A stretch of DNA of 64,000 nt from Sindora glabra (GCA_020226215.1 CM035232.1:18326316-18390315); one strand, 5' to 3'; counted from the stretch's first letter, positions 47,901 to 61,048 are shown. Program-made: numbers and translations. The notes: generated from the sequence alone by a model not told the origin.

Positions 47901-50172
47901 TAAATAACAGATCTGATCTTTCCCCATTAAAAAATGCATTTGTATATAACAATAACAGCCTTATCCCACTAAATGAGGTTAGTTACATGGATTGCACGAC
48001 GCCAATGGACTCTATCAGTAACCAGATTTTTAGTAATATTCACCAAGAGATTCTTTTTTATAACTTCTTCTAATGTCTTTTTTGACCTTCTTCTACTTCT
48101 TTTCATAGGATTAAAGACCGTGTGATCGATTATTCTCACTGGTGCCTTCAATAGCCTTCTTTGTACATGATCAAACTACTTTAACTAATTTTCTGTTATC
48201 TTTTCCTCAATAGGTGCCACGCCAATATGTCCTCTTATGCATTCATTTTATATCTTATTCTTTTTTTTTTATGACTGTACATCTATCTTAATATTGTCAT
48301 TTTTGCTACTTTCATTTTTTACTCTTGTCCCTTCAAAGTCTAACATTCACTATTATAAAGCATAACTAGTCGTATAGCGGTTCGATAAATTTTTCTTTAA
48401 GCTTCGTAGGTATTTTACGGTCGCAAATAACTCCTGATGTCTCTTTCCATTTTAACCATCTAACGTGTATTTTGTGTGTGACATTTCCATCAATTTCTCC
48501 ATCGCTTTGTAATATAGATATCAGATACTTAAATTTAGATATTTGCGAAATGATATGCTTTCCAATTCTTACTTTCAAATTATTTTTATCTTACTTCTTG
48601 TCAAATTTGCAATACATATACTTTGTTTGACTCTTACTTAAGAAAAAGCCCTTTGATTTCAATACTTGTCTCCAAAACTCTAGTTTATAATTATCCTTTT
48701 CCTGCGATTCTTCAATTGGAATTATATTATTCGCAAATAGCATACATTTAAGAATAGTCTCTTGTATATTACTAATAAGAACATCCAAAATTAGATTAAA
48801 TAAGTAAGAATTCAAGGTTAAACTTTGATCTAAACCTATTCTTATAGTAAAATTTTTTATCTTTTTTCTGAGAGTTCTTATACTTATAGTTACTTCATTA
48901 TAGATATCCTGTATAGCCCGAATATATACAACACGAACTCTTTTTTTTTTCCAGAACTTTCCATAACACTTCTCTTGACACTCGATTATAAGTTTTTTCT
49001 AAGTCAATGAAAATTATATGTAAATCTCTTTTTTTACTTTGATACCTGTCCATCAACTCTCATAAAAGGTACATAGCCTCTGTTATAAACCTTCTTGGCA
49101 TAAATCCAAATTGGTTCTTTGCAATCCTAGTTTCGTCTTTTAATTTATGCTCAATCATTTTTTCTCATAGTCTCATAGTATGGCTCAAGTTGGCAAATTT
49201 GGTAGTATTTGGAGTTTACCCAAAATGTTTAATGTTTGCATGATCGAAGGATTTCCGGATTCATTTTTTAAGAGAATTGACACCATTCTATTGTGTCTCA
49301 TTGAATCGAAATTAAAAAGCCGTAAATGATATATGCTATTACTTTCAATCATATTTAAGATTTGAGATTAAGTTCTGCGTAACAAACCTTACAAAACATG
49401 GGTTGGACTTTGAGATAAGAGTTACGTGCATGACGTTACTAACATGTTTGATAATTTGTTATTCAGATAGTTGACCTGGCAACCTTAACTGGGGCATGCA
49501 TAGTTGCTCTTGGACCCTCCATTGCAGGTAACTATAAACTAGTTAGTTGTATCATATTTCATATTGATTCAAGATAGTCTTATACTAGTTTGTATTTGTG
49601 AGAATGACAAACATGCTCAACACTTCGTGAAAATCAAGTGTTGTATGTTTTGGAAATATGTACATTTTCATTAATAGCTGAATTCTTACAAGTTTAAATT
49701 ACTAATGTCAATTGTTATTTCTAAAAGGTGTGTTTACACCGAGCGATGATTTGGCAAAAGAAATATTTGAAGCTTCTGAGGTGAGTGGAGAAAAACTATG
49801 GAGATTGCCTTTGGAGGAAAGTTATTGGGAATCAATGAAATCAGGAGTGGCTGATATGGTTAACACTGGTGCCAGACCAGGCGGTGCTATTACTGCGGCT
49901 CTCTTCTTGAAACAAGTAAGCCAAATAGTTATATATATTTATATGCAAATGCCTATACTCTCTGCTTAGTCCATGCTTCCTATGATTTTCTTTATTTGCA
50001 ATATGTTACACAAATATGTTAAATAATTTTGTACTTTTCACAGTTCGTTGATGAAAAGGTTCAATGGATGCATATTGACTTGGCTGGTCCAGTTTGGAAT
50101 GACAAGAAACGCTCCGCAACTGGATTTGGCATTGCCACTTTGGTGGAATGGGTTTTAAAAAATGCCTCTTAA
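44987..50172 (+). CDS. Leucine aminopeptidase (M17), probably plastid-targeted, ten exons, 573 aa
   Basis: A two-metal aminopeptidase that releases N-terminal residues, normally a hexamer. Exons are 44987-45193, 45643-46057, 46160-46354, 46567-46792, 47177-47303, 47413-47508, 47774-47851, 49467-49527, 49728-49915 and 50044-50172. All are GT-AG and sum to 1722 nt including TAA. Residues 1 to about 60 are rich in Ser, Ala, Thr, Leu and Arg, like a transit peptide. Residues about 70-250 are the N-terminal M17 domain (DVVEWKGDILAVGV; STVLRIPGLGSKR). The catalytic domain follows. Metal ligands are Lys342 and Asp347 (VGKGLTFD), Asp367 (KFDMGG), and Asp427 and Glu429 in the signature NTDAEGRL. Catalytic Lys354 (GGYNIK) and Arg431 are present. 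An in-frame Met at codon 48 could start a cytosolic form. Intron 7 (47852-49466) holds an antisense LINE. The frame is intact and probably functional. Confidence 0.97.
47930..49170 (-). mobile_element. 5'-truncated RTE-like LINE relic inside intron 7 of the aminopeptidase gene
   Basis: On the - strand, in order: VFIDLEKTY-like (about 48990), YLFNLILDVL (about 48810), CMLFANNI in place of FADD (about 48735), FFLSKSQTKYM, FKYLISILQSDGEIDGNV (about 48510), WLKWKETSGVICDRK (about 48440), then a degraded C-terminal region with KSRRRSKKTLEEVI-like residues (about 48080). The 3' end fades near 47940 into a TTATTGTTA-like tail, recalling the TTG-rich tails of plant RTE elements. Several stops and frameshifts are present. 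It is antisense to its host gene. Confidence 0.85.
48366..48815 (-). pseudogene. LINE reverse transcriptase core fragment
   Basis: Two adjacent open segments (48815-48591 and 48578-48366) cover the catalytic palm and thumb of a non-LTR reverse transcriptase. The active-site pair Asp-Asp is Asn-Asn (CMLFANN, about 48727-48742), so the enzyme would be dead even without the stops. Confidence 0.85.
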
Positions 50173-51930
50173 ATTTGTTTGCTGAGGCTGCTTATATGAA
50201 TAAGATAGACATGAAGTGGTTTTCTGGCATATAAATTTATGTCTTCTTTTCGTTAATGTCTCACTCATTTATATTGCAACTCTTTTGACTTTTACTAGAA
50301 GATATTATATGCTTAAGATTTAGAAAAAATAGTGATTATTTATTATATGCATGATTTCTCAGTTTTTCTTAATGGGATAAATAATAATGAAATGTATGAA
50401 TCACTTTGTTGTCATTAATATCTGATTAGGTCTAAAAAAACTGTCCTTTTGAGACTGAGATGGAAATAAGTTAATCAGCGCAATCACTTTCTTTTAATAG
50501 GAAAAAAGATACAATTATGAGATTGGAGATTTGAACATTTGTATTTTTTTATTTGTTAACTGACCAATTAGTGATGACAACAGATGAGATGAGGTTTGGA
50601 TAAATTCAATTTTAAATCCATTAAAAATCTGTTACTTTGAATTTAGATTCATTAATGACATGATAAAATTTGATTAAAAGATACAAAATAAATTCTTATA
50701 GATCTGCTAAAAAAATATAATTCTAGTTTTTTATTAAAAAATAATAATTTACTTATTTTTTATTGATAATAATTATATTTAATGATTGTGAATTATATTT
50801 ATTTTTTATTCACATTTATTTTTATTTTAATTTATTTATACTATTTATATTAATTTTAGGATAAATGTAAGTTATATCATACTTTTGTATTCTCCAAACT
50901 AACATTATAAAATAAAAAAAATTATTTTAAAATATTTTTATAATTTAATAAAATTTAAATATTTTTAAAATTATTTCTTTTAAATAAATTATCACAATGC
51001 ATATATGATAATAGTTTTATTTTACATAATAAATAAGTTAATTTATAATTTATTGATGTAATTAATAAATTATAAGTTAATTTTTAGAAGTATTTTGTAT
51101 ATTAATTTATTAAAAAAAATTAATTTAATAAGATATGTTAAAAAATTTATAGTTTATAAGTTATTATTTCTTTAATTTTTTTGATTAATTTACATTTCAT
51201 GCCCTTCACAAAGTAATATTATAAAATATATATTATATTTTAATTAATATTTTTTATAATAATAATAAAATAAAAATTATATAAATATATAAGTTTATAA
51301 AATATAATTAATTAAATATTAGATATTATATTTTTATTTTAAATATCTTAATTGTATTGATATAATTTAATCTTTATATAAATATGAATTATTTTAATTT
51401 ATATATTTATTTTTATTAATATATCTTTTTATATTAGTTTGTAATTTTAAATAATTTAATAGTTAACTTTATGAAATATTTCTTAAACAATCAATTAACT
51501 TATCAATGTTAACTTATTAGTTACTAACTAATTTATCAACTATCAACTCACTTATTACCTATTTGCATGAAACAGATCTAATATTATAATATCTTTGTAT
51601 ATGTGATAAAAGTAATATAAGTGTAATTATGCTAAATTTTAAAAAAGAAAGTATAATTTGTTTCTTTTTAAAATATTTCTTTTCACAAAATCATTCATTG
51701 AATTCAACATATTTATTATGCAAATTATGCTTACAAAATTTTATATTGATTCGAGAGAGTTAAATAAATCAAGGTGAAAGTAGCATAAAATCAAAAGGTA
51801 TTTGTAAGATTAATTTCTAGTAATAATTATAATTAAAATTGAGAAATATGTGATAAAAATAAGTAAGAAATTAGAAAATACTTAATTTAATGTTTTAATT
51901 AATAGTCATCATTGAAAGATATTTAAGTGA
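50173..51930. other. AT-rich intergenic DNA after the aminopeptidase gene
   Basis: The 3' UTR of the aminopeptidase (about 50173-50420) is followed by extremely AT-rich DNA. No gene or defined repeat was seen. Confidence 0.5.
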
Positions 51931-51932
51931 AA

Positions 51933-52067
51933 GAGTAATGCTACTTACATTTATTATACTTATTCTTTTCTCACAGGAAAAATAAGCTAATTAAATTCAA
52001 TTTTTTTTATAATTGCTTTTCTTTTTTGATATAAAAGGGAGAATGAGAGAGGAATGAGTAATGCTAC
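51933..52067. repeat. 12-bp direct repeats around a small fold-back-like segment
   Basis: GAGTAATGCTAC occurs at 51933-51944 and 52056-52067. The 110 bp between them have weak inverted similarity (TTATTCTTTTCTCAC against GGGAGAATGAGAGAGG). It could be a small MITE with its target duplication. Confidence 0.35.
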
Positions 52068-52074
52068 ATTACTA

Positions 52075-52267
52075 GGTGCTTGTTATGATACTCTTAAGAT
52101 TTCAAAATACGAGATGACATAAAAAAATTTAAAATTATTAGATAAATTTATTTAATCATAATTATCCATTGTTTAATACTTATGATCAAACAGTTTCAAT
52201 CTAATAATTTTTGAACTCATCACATTATTCCAAAATTTGAAATCTTTGAGGCATCATAAAATTCATC
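52075..52267. mobile_element. Diverged palindromic MITE (third family member)
   Basis: 193 bp with long imperfect inverted repeats. The left end is GGTGCTTGTTATGATACTCT and the right end is its imperfect inverse around GCATCATAAAATTCATC. Inner arms share AAAATTATTAGAT. Flanking 9-mers ACATTACTA (52066-52074) and ACATTAGCA (52268-52276) match at 7 of 9. The terminus resembles the GGTGCTTGCTATGGTGCCCC end of the copies at 16723 and 61049. Confidence 0.7.
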
Positions 52268-52276
52268 ACATTAGCA

Positions 52277-53798
52277 TTGGAAGTTCAATTGCAAGATACA
52301 TTTCAATGTATTTTAGCAAATAAAAATCAAATTTGATGATGAAATTAGAAAAACTAATATACTAGTCAAAATTTGAATAAGAGTAGCATTAAGATTAAGT
52401 TTTCAATACTTATTACTAGAAATTTTTATTAGAGAGTGCAGGTAACTTTAATTGTACATATAATAAGCAATATATCAATTAGAATCATCTCTATTAAATT
52501 ATTAAATACAAAAATCATAAATCTAAAAATTGGGAAACATATTCTAACATACTTATTATTCCAATCATCATTTAAATAGGTTCTATAAATAGAAGTTTGT
52601 TAATGAAGAATTTATTATAGGTTTTTAAGTTAATATATAACTTAAATTTTAATTTTTAATTTATTTTGTATTTAATTTTTAAATTAATTATGATTATGGA
52701 TTGAGTATTTTTTTTAAATTCAAAGTTGAACCTATTGCGATTCAAAATAATGTGTAATTGATTAAATTTGTAATTCTAAAAATTTAAAATTTGATTTAAT
52801 TTTGTACTATAAATTGTGTTAATTATAATAGATTGATCGTAATAATTGAAGTAGAAAGAAGTTCTTAAGCAGCAGTCAACCATGGTGCTACTTTTACTGA
52901 TAGAGTAACATAATACAGCAGTCTAACTTTATATACCAATCGTATGTGTGGGAATTAATTGATGGAGGGAATGAAAGATAAGAAGGGTGAATGAAGGGGA
53001 GGGGAAAGAAAAGAAAAAGATGATTAAAGATTTTCGTTTTGTCTCAAAGACATTTTCATTAAAAGATTTCATTTGCTTTTATAGAATAAAGGAATAGCTT
53101 GCCTTTTGTATATATTATATGGTATATAGATAAAATCATGCTAATAGAGGAAATAATTTTCTTTTTGAAATAGAGGATTGTTTTTTTATTATATTCTTTG
53201 TATTTAATATTAAATAAATAAAATATTTTCTAACTCCTTAATATTTTATAATTATTAGAAGATTTTTTTGTTAAATAAATAGAGCCTAAGTTATAATTTC
53301 CCATCCTTCTATTTAGATGTTTAAAAACTTTTAAAATTAAAAGAATTCAAAATAATTAATAGTGAAGAGTATTGGGAGAATTTAAAAGATTAATTATAAA
53401 GATCTAATTTATTCACCTCCTTAATTAAAACTACCAACTAAAGAAAATGTTATCTCATAACTTTTCCTTCTACCTTCTTTCCTTTATTTTCCCCATCCAA
53501 ATGCAATATAAGAGTACAAACCATTTTTCATACTTAAAAAAAATAGGGAAAACAATTTGATTTCTTCTAGAATTTATAAAATTAAGTGAATCTTCCTTTT
53601 GGTTTAAAAATCTATACAAACCCTTTTTTAAAACATAAAAATTACTATCACTTAAGTTTAAATTTTTTATTAATAAAAGAATGATAAAAATGATTACAAA
53701 GTTCAGAGTTAAACATCACTAAAAAAAATGCTTCAAGGGAGGTTTAATATCTTTCCTTAGTGATGACAAGAATGATAAGCCATTAAAAATATACATAA
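52277..53798. other. AT-rich DNA between a MITE and the Helitron end, nothing recognised
   Basis: No protein motif was seen. A purine-rich patch (52965-53030) is the only compositional feature. Confidence 0.5.
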
Positions 53799-53826
53799 CT
53801 AGACTATAACCCATGCATTGCACAGG
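53799..53826 (-). other. Helitron 3' terminus: CTAG end and subterminal hairpin
   Basis: On the - strand a hairpin CCTGTGC-AAT-GCATGGG (53826-53810, 7-bp stem with two G-T pairs) lies 7 nt before a terminal CTAG (53802-53799). The next base is T, as expected for insertion between A and T. This matches the CTRR end rule for Helitrons. Confidence 0.75.
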
Positions 53827-53990
53827 CTCAAACAATTTAAATTATTAACAACATTTTATTTCATTAAAAAAAAGAAATGATATAACCTATGTAGTTAAAT
53901 TTTTAAGAGATATTCAATATGAAAAATTTCAAACAGAAATTATATGATTTGTATAGGATTCAACACATAAAAATTAGAATGTTTCTCTTT

Positions 53991-55420
53991 TCATATATTT
54001 TCAAATACTTCTTTAAATACAATATTTATAGTGACATTTGAATTCTCATTCTTTGAATTATCGATTAAGATCTTTAACCCTTTTTTACTCTTAACTTTAG
54101 AAACAACAACATATAATTGTCCATGACTAAATATAAGTTTAGAAAAATATAATTTGACTCGCTTCAATATTTGACCTTGACTCTTATTGATAGACATTGC
54201 ATGTGAATTGATAATTGTAAATTATATCCTTTGAAATTTGAATAGCTATTTAGATTGTAAAGGGTTTAAGACCATTTTGGGAACACATAGCTTTTCTCGA
54301 ATATTTGTTTCAATTATAACTTCAGCTTGAATCACATGATCTGCTAGTTATGTAACAATTAGTCTTGTCCTGTTGCATAGACCAGAGGCTTGATCTATGT
54401 TTCTAATAAGCATAATAGGAACACCAATCTTGAGTTCAAATTATGGTTGGGTAATCCAAAACATTGAATGACATTTAGTACTTTTAGAGCCATTAACTCA
54501 GTTTAGTAAGACATGTTCAAGCTAATTTTGCATATTGAATCTGAACTCAAGTACTCTCTTTTAACATTGTCAATTAGTGATAGCATGTAAGAATTAACTT
54601 CTTCAATAATGCTAAGTCTTGGACATAGAATTGCTGAATCACATAAAATCCTTTTATTCTTACCATTATTGAATAAAGAAGGGTATGTTGATTTCACAAT
54701 TACTTCAATCGGATTAAATGAATTTTTGATAAAAAGATCTTTAGGTATAACTATGTCAACCTTATCATCATTTGGTTCTTTAAGTCTTTCATCACTAATC
54801 TTTAGAATCCATTTAGAGAAATCTTTTAATCTTTAAAGCTCATGTAGGGAACTAAAATCTATTTGAAGTTGCATATTCTTTGTTAAAGTTAAGACATGAT
54901 AATAATTCCAAATATAAGATGAATTTATTATGGCATTTACAGTATTAGAACGATGTCCTCCTAGTATAATAGGGAGAATCTGTCAAAAATCACCACCAAA
55001 GATAATAGTGTTCCCTCTAAAAGGTTAATTATAACTATTTAGATTATCAAATTGAAGTATATCCCTAAAAGTTTAATCAAGTGCTTCAAAAGAGAATTTA
55101 TGAACTATTGGAGTTTCATCCCATATTATAAGATTGATTTCTATAACAATTCAGCTTGAGGACTTCCTTATTTTATATTGCAAGTTGAATCTTCATTAAT
55201 ATCTATTGGAATACTAAATCTTGATAAGCAAATTGTCCACTTAGAAGTAGGATAGAAGCAATGCCATTTGAAGCAACAATCAAAACAATTCTACTTTTTG
55301 ATCTTAAGGAAACAATTAGAGTTCTCCATACATATGTTTTCCTAATGCCACCATAACCATATACAAAAAAAGCCACATTTACTCGAATGAACAACATCAA
55401 TTATAGTCTGGATAACATCT
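53991..55420 (-). pseudogene. Helitron PIF1-like helicase domain relic
   Basis: On the - strand the Walker A region (FFVYGYGGIRKTYVW, about 55370-55330) has Ile-Arg where Thr-Gly is normal. RIVLIVASNGIASILL follows. Later come an AILCPR-like motif and VNSYMLSLI with YLSSDSI (about 54650-54530), then the conserved end INKSQGQILKRVKLY...FSHGQLYVVVSKVKSKKGL (about 54190-54080). Stops and shifts separate the pieces, and the altered Walker A indicates loss of ATPase function. Confidence 0.9.
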
Positions 55421-55959
55421 TTTTACTCAGAAGTCATTAAACATAGTAGCTCAATTACTTGAACTTTTAATCGTAATTTAATTCATTCGTAACTAACTGA
55501 TTAGACATTTGAGTGAGATAGTGATATTTGGAACTAGCATGGGAGAAAACTTACATAAAGAATGACCATTACTCCTCAAAATCTTCACAATCTCAGCAAG
55601 AGTATAATTTTGTAATTGCTTATTTGTAAGCATTAGATCTACCAAGGAAAAAAATCTTATATGAAAAATGAATTTAGTAATTACTTATTGATTCGAAGAA
55701 AAGAAGAAAGCTATGTTTTTCTTCAATTTTGATTATAAGGAAAATCACTTCCTTTAATGAACTAACATGTAAACAAAAACAATAATCATAATAAGTTTAC
55801 TATAAAAGGATGGTCTTTTTTTAGCTTGTTAGTTAAATCAATTTGATTGATATGAAATAATTGCATATGTGAGAATAGAACCTATTATCATGTCTTTCTA
55901 TAAATCATCTAATATAACAAAAATGGTTTATAAATGGACTAGATTTTAAATACCTTTAA

Positions 55960-58830
55960 TTCAAAGATCTCTTCTTTTTATATGTAGAATATCTTTAGTC
56001 AATAAAGTCCAAGTCTCTTTCCACACAAGTTCAAGTCTTGATAAACAATTGTTGAATACCATAATGCAGAAAAAATTACAAAAATATTGACTAGATTCCC
56101 AAGAAGAAGACTCTTTAATTGCAAGCAATATATTCCTTATCATCGTCTAACAATCCTAAAGCATAACACGCTTTCTTGAATGACTTATAAACCATACCAT
56201 TTGTTATACGTATATTTTTATAACATGTTGACCTTTTAACTTTATTGAGTAATATATGCAAGTAGTATAACTTTCTTATTAAGAGTGGTACAAAGTTGAT
56301 CTTATTAATGGAAAATCCACGTTTCCTTTTTACCCAATATCCTTTTTCCACATATATTCCAAAAGTAAATCCATATAAGTTAACTTCCTTGCCTTTGGAT
56401 CTTCCTTGTTTTCTTCATCCATGCAATAAACATCATTTCTTTGTCAAATTCTCGTATTAACATTTCTTCTAAAGATCCATCATCAATAACAACTAAATTT
56501 TGTTCACCAGCCAAATGAAACTTCAATCTTTTTATTGTCGGCTGCCTATGATGAATTTTATAACAAAAAATTCTCCAACATGCTTCATAAGCAAATATGT
56601 ATTAATAATTATAATAATATCTAATTTCATCATTAATGTTGCCTAAATCACTTTCTTAGCTAGATTAATATAGTGATGTTGTAACACAATCATACCCTTT
56701 TGTTGACATATTTAAACAAATATTTGATGGATGTAGCTTGGTTACAAGATTCTATATTGATGAGTGCTTTGTATTTCCTTAACAACTATGGATTGTATGG
56801 AACAATGTATCTGTTATCCAACAAAATACAATTTTTTTCAATGGTTCTTTTGTTGTTGTGACTTTGATACACTAGATAACCATTATTATCAATTGAAGTA
56901 TGATTAACATATTTCTTTGGAAAATGTTTACTATATTTTCCTTTTTCCATGCATGGAAATTTTAGGTTGGAACTTCCATAAGGGCTATGTACCATGAAAT
57001 TCTTTACTAATTCATATAAGGTAAGGGTCTTTTTATTTGTTAGGGATTTCTGCATGTATAATCCTATTAACATCTTCAGCATTCACAATCTTGTGTTAAG
57101 GAGATAGAAAAATAATAGTATGAGCATGGGGAAGATCTCTCTTTTGGAACTCAATAGTATACATAATTATAAATGATCATAAATATTTTATAATTCACAT
57201 ATAAAAATAAAATTATACATTTTCAATATGTAAAAATATATTTGAAACTTATTCTCATTATTCATAAAAAATAGAAAGAGCATAATGAAAATATACGAAA
57301 TAATTATAAGCAAAATATTTAGTAAAAATTTGTAATATATTTTAGTTTAGAAAGAATTGTTACTTACTTGCTAGAAATTTACTGAAGAATGAACCCTATA
57401 TCAAATCTTGCATTACATATCACAATTTGATTTTGAATACTCTACAAATCAAGTCATAATGATCATAAGGTTTCAAACTCAAAGAATTAATAATTCTTGT
57501 GATCTCTGGCCAATTAGGATTGCAAGTAAATGTCAAGAATATATCAGGATATCCTACCCATTGACATATGACCATTATATCATGATAATTTTGAATAAGG
57601 TATCTTGGACCACTGGTAAAACTTGAAGGTGAAATTATTTTTTTTCCTCTAGATGCTGCATTATTCTTACCATTCAAATAAGATCCCTTTAAACAACTAT
57701 GCATATCCACCCTAAGGTTTTTTTTTAGTTATTTTGTATATAACCAATTCTTTTAGCCTTAATTATAGTATATACATTAACAACAAATTACTCTAACAGT
57801 TTTCTTGAATTCATCAAGATGGAGAACTTATTTAAATGATCTTGTAATCTAAAGGAAAAGAATTATTTCATTGATACTTAAGATCTCTTATTATTTTCAT
57901 TCAAGAAAGATGCATGGAATTCAACATCAATTCCATATCCACCTTCTGCATATAGAAATAAGAATGAATATTGCAATGGAAGATAAAGAGGATGAAGCTC
58001 ACTTATGTGTTGAACTCTACCTGTTTTAGATACTATTATTATGTCTCTTGTTAAACAATCAATATTACCCACAATAAGAGTTACAACCTCATTTGTAGTA
58101 GGAGTGTTGTAGTTGCATCCATCTTTCTTTCTTGTGCTAATCAATTTCAGTTTAAGATCTATGAAATTGTCATTCTCATATCTTTCTCTTACCATTCTAA
58201 AAGATTAAACCAAAGGATTGATTTCATTTAGTATTGTCTTCAAATCCTTAATTAAAAATGGATCAATATTTTTGTTTATTCCATTAAAACCACTACATAA
58301 ATAATATTTTCTCATTAAAAACAATGAATGCAAGAATATTAATGCTCATAATTCCACTAGAAAGCTTATAATGTAATTAAACTTACCTAACAATAGCCAA
58401 ATGATTATTGATTTCATTTTCACTGTCATGTATATATAATTGGGCAAACCTTAGAGCATTGTTGATATTTGGTAGTAAATCTCCAATTCTATGGTAATTC
58501 TGACCATAAATGCAATAAACATAAGGACCACTTTCAATATTCACCTTCTTATCCACTTTACCAACTATTGATATGAATAAGAATAAACTATTACAAGCTT
58601 GTATATTGTCCTTAAAATTCTTGCTCTTTTCATTATCTTTATCTAATAGAAGCTTTTTTTAATAATGGAGGTGGTGCTTTCATGAAAGGAAATTATACTT
58701 TGCCTTGTCCACAACAAAGAGAAAATTTTGATTTAAAGCATTTTTTAAATTTGGTCGTGCATTCTTCATACCACATTTGAGCTCCCTAATATTCACAATA
58801 ATAACTTATATCTCCAATATCTAAGTAACC
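55960..58830 (-). pseudogene. Helitron N-terminal and Rep (HUH endonuclease) domain relic
   Basis: Order on the - strand: an N-terminal segment GYLDIGDISYYCEY with FSLCCGQGKV (about 58830-58660), GPYVYCIYGQNYHRIGDLLP (about 58530-58470), ISELHPLYLPLQY (about 58000), SGPRYLIQNYHDIM with CNPNWPEI (about 57620-57510), the HUH motif as PHAH (57131-57120), the FPCMEKGKYSKHFPKKY region (about 56960-56910), DNRYIVPYNP (about 56810), and the tyrosine motif KYLFKYVNK (about 56725-56699). Both His and both Tyr residues survive, but frameshifts and stops split the frame. A helicase-leading segment GLLDDDKEYI lies at about 56150. Confidence 0.9.
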
Positions 58831-61048
58831 TAAATTAAATTTTAAATAATGTTAAATAACTTCAATCTTCAAAAAGTGATCCAATTTTTTTAAAATAATT
58901 GAAAAAGCACATACCATCTTCCATTATGACTATTTCAGAGTGTAGTTTTAGGCTCTAAAGTTACATTTGGAAGATCTTAAGAAGGACAATGGTTAAAGTT
59001 AGATATTTATTTTCACAAAATGAAATATAAAAAATGCATAATAGTTTAAATTAAAATGAATTCTATATTAATTAAATTTTAGATGGCTTAAAAATGCAAA
59101 GAATTAGATGATAGTTATTGATATTCAAACAATAAAAAACAAAAATATAGAAGATAGAATTTGAAGTATATACCATCCATGTTGTTATTAGGTGAACTTT
59201 GGTCTTCATGTCCAATTGTGATGTGTATAGCATCTTAATATCATAAAATGAAACATGATGTCATTCATCAAATATAAATATGCTTAAAAAAATGAGAAAC
59301 TCATTTATGATATTCAATTTCCACTAACCATTTGAATCATCTTCATTATGGTAACATGTTAGATCAAATTGACAATAGGCTTCCATTCTATTAAATACAT
59401 TTGGGGATTATACTGCTTCCAATGTGACATTGTCATCATTAGTTTCTTCTTCCCTTGAAATTGTAGAATACCACAAAATAGATTGAATTTTATTCATCTT
59501 TGTATAAATTCCATTGAATTTTTTTTCTTCATATCTTACTTTTTTCTTATTGGTAGGTTGATCAATACCACCTTTGAAAGTGAAAATTGAGGTAAAAAAT
59601 TATTAAAAATTAAACTAATAAGAAATAAATGAGAAAATACATTAAGGTAGTTAACCTTCTTTAATGGTTATGAATAATCGAATTAGCATTTTCATTAACT
59701 TCATTAACCAAATTGAATGTATCCTCCAAATTGATAGTATTATTTGATATATCCTTGAAAGCATGCCTTCCAATTTTTTGCAATATTAACATCGTGCTCT
59801 GAAGAAGATATAGGATGTTGAGCTATCAACATAGTGTCTACATTAATTTAAAATAATTAAGTATTAATCATTTCATTCATAAAGAAATTATTGTTCATAG
59901 TAAACATATTGTATGAAATAAATTCAAGTATATAAGATAAAGTTTCCAAATTTGAATCAATTTTTACTATATTACATACCTTTAAATTGAGATTGTTTTC
60001 CTCTTCTCTATAACCTTCTAATTTCAACACATTTTGATTGTGCATGTTTTGAAGTTGATGAATTCATTGTCAATAATTTACTATTAATTTTCAACATTAT
60101 GTATAAATAGCTAATAAGGTAAATCTTCCTACCAAAGATAGAAAATAACAATTTCATAATAATGCATTATTATGACAATTAATATAAAAACTAAATTTAA
60201 AAAAATTGCATATTCATCTAATCTTGCATAGTAGAATATAAATTAAAAAAAATTAACTTAAAAGATACATTGCCACCCCCAAGTGAACTTAATATATAGT
60301 TTATGTTAATAGTGCTATTTGATAAGTTATATAAAGATTGGGAGTAGTCTTTTGAATAGTAACTTAGGGATTTGAAGAAGATGTTTGATGCTCCAATGTT
60401 GTACTAATATCTAAAAATATATAATAGGATCAAAGAATTATGATTTCTATATGGAGAGATTCTTGGTATTAATACATTTTTTAATTGAAATATATTAAAG
60501 TATATAAAAATCTAAGCACATATTATTTCTGAATAATTGTTTAATCAATGTTGCACAATGATTTATTGATTGCTTCCTTTTCTGTTGTAGCCTTTTAATC
60601 TTAATATGCTTTGATTGTGCCTCTTTTGTAGTTACTAAATCACATATCAAATTGTTAGTATCTAAATTTTCTATTTTTCATCTAATAAGACAAGCATAAA
60701 ACATAATTAAACAACATTAATGTTGAAGTAATTTTACTTGAAATTGAATGTAGCAAAGCATATTTACCAAATCTTCTATAATTATATAATTCATTACCTT
60801 TATTGTCTATTTTCATAGTATAGTCCAAGTTGGCATTGCAATTTGAAATTTCAATTAAGGGAACACATTTGCTCTTTTAAATGTCCAACTCATGCCCAAA
60901 TGAAAAAAAAGATTGTGCAAGAAAAAACTTCTCCTTTCCTATCCTTTGTCTCTTTTCTTGAAATAAAATTACCTTTGAAAGTTGTGTAAAAAATAACAAA
61001 TATCAATAAATTAACCAACATAGCAAAAAATACTAATATTATATGAAA
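58831..61048. other. Probable Helitron 5' part and flanking DNA, no gene resolved
   Basis: AT-rich DNA with one modest - strand open frame (60045-59857, unrecognised). It may include the Helitron promoter and 5' end, or captured DNA. I cannot assign it. Confidence 0.4.

Larger units (their letters stand above)
53799..60100 (-). mobile_element. Dead autonomous-type Helitron
   Basis: On the - strand a Rep-helicase relic runs from about 58830 to 53990 and is followed by a proper Helitron 3' end at 53799. The 5' terminus (TC...) was not identified, so the right boundary is a guess between 58.9 and about 61 kb. A DNA-transposon-like hairpin end and PIF1-type helicase identify it as rolling-circle type. 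Confidence 0.8.

Noticed and set aside
54609..54836. Plus-strand 75-codon frame
   Set aside because: It lies opposite the Helitron helicase relic, whose motifs are clear on the minus strand.
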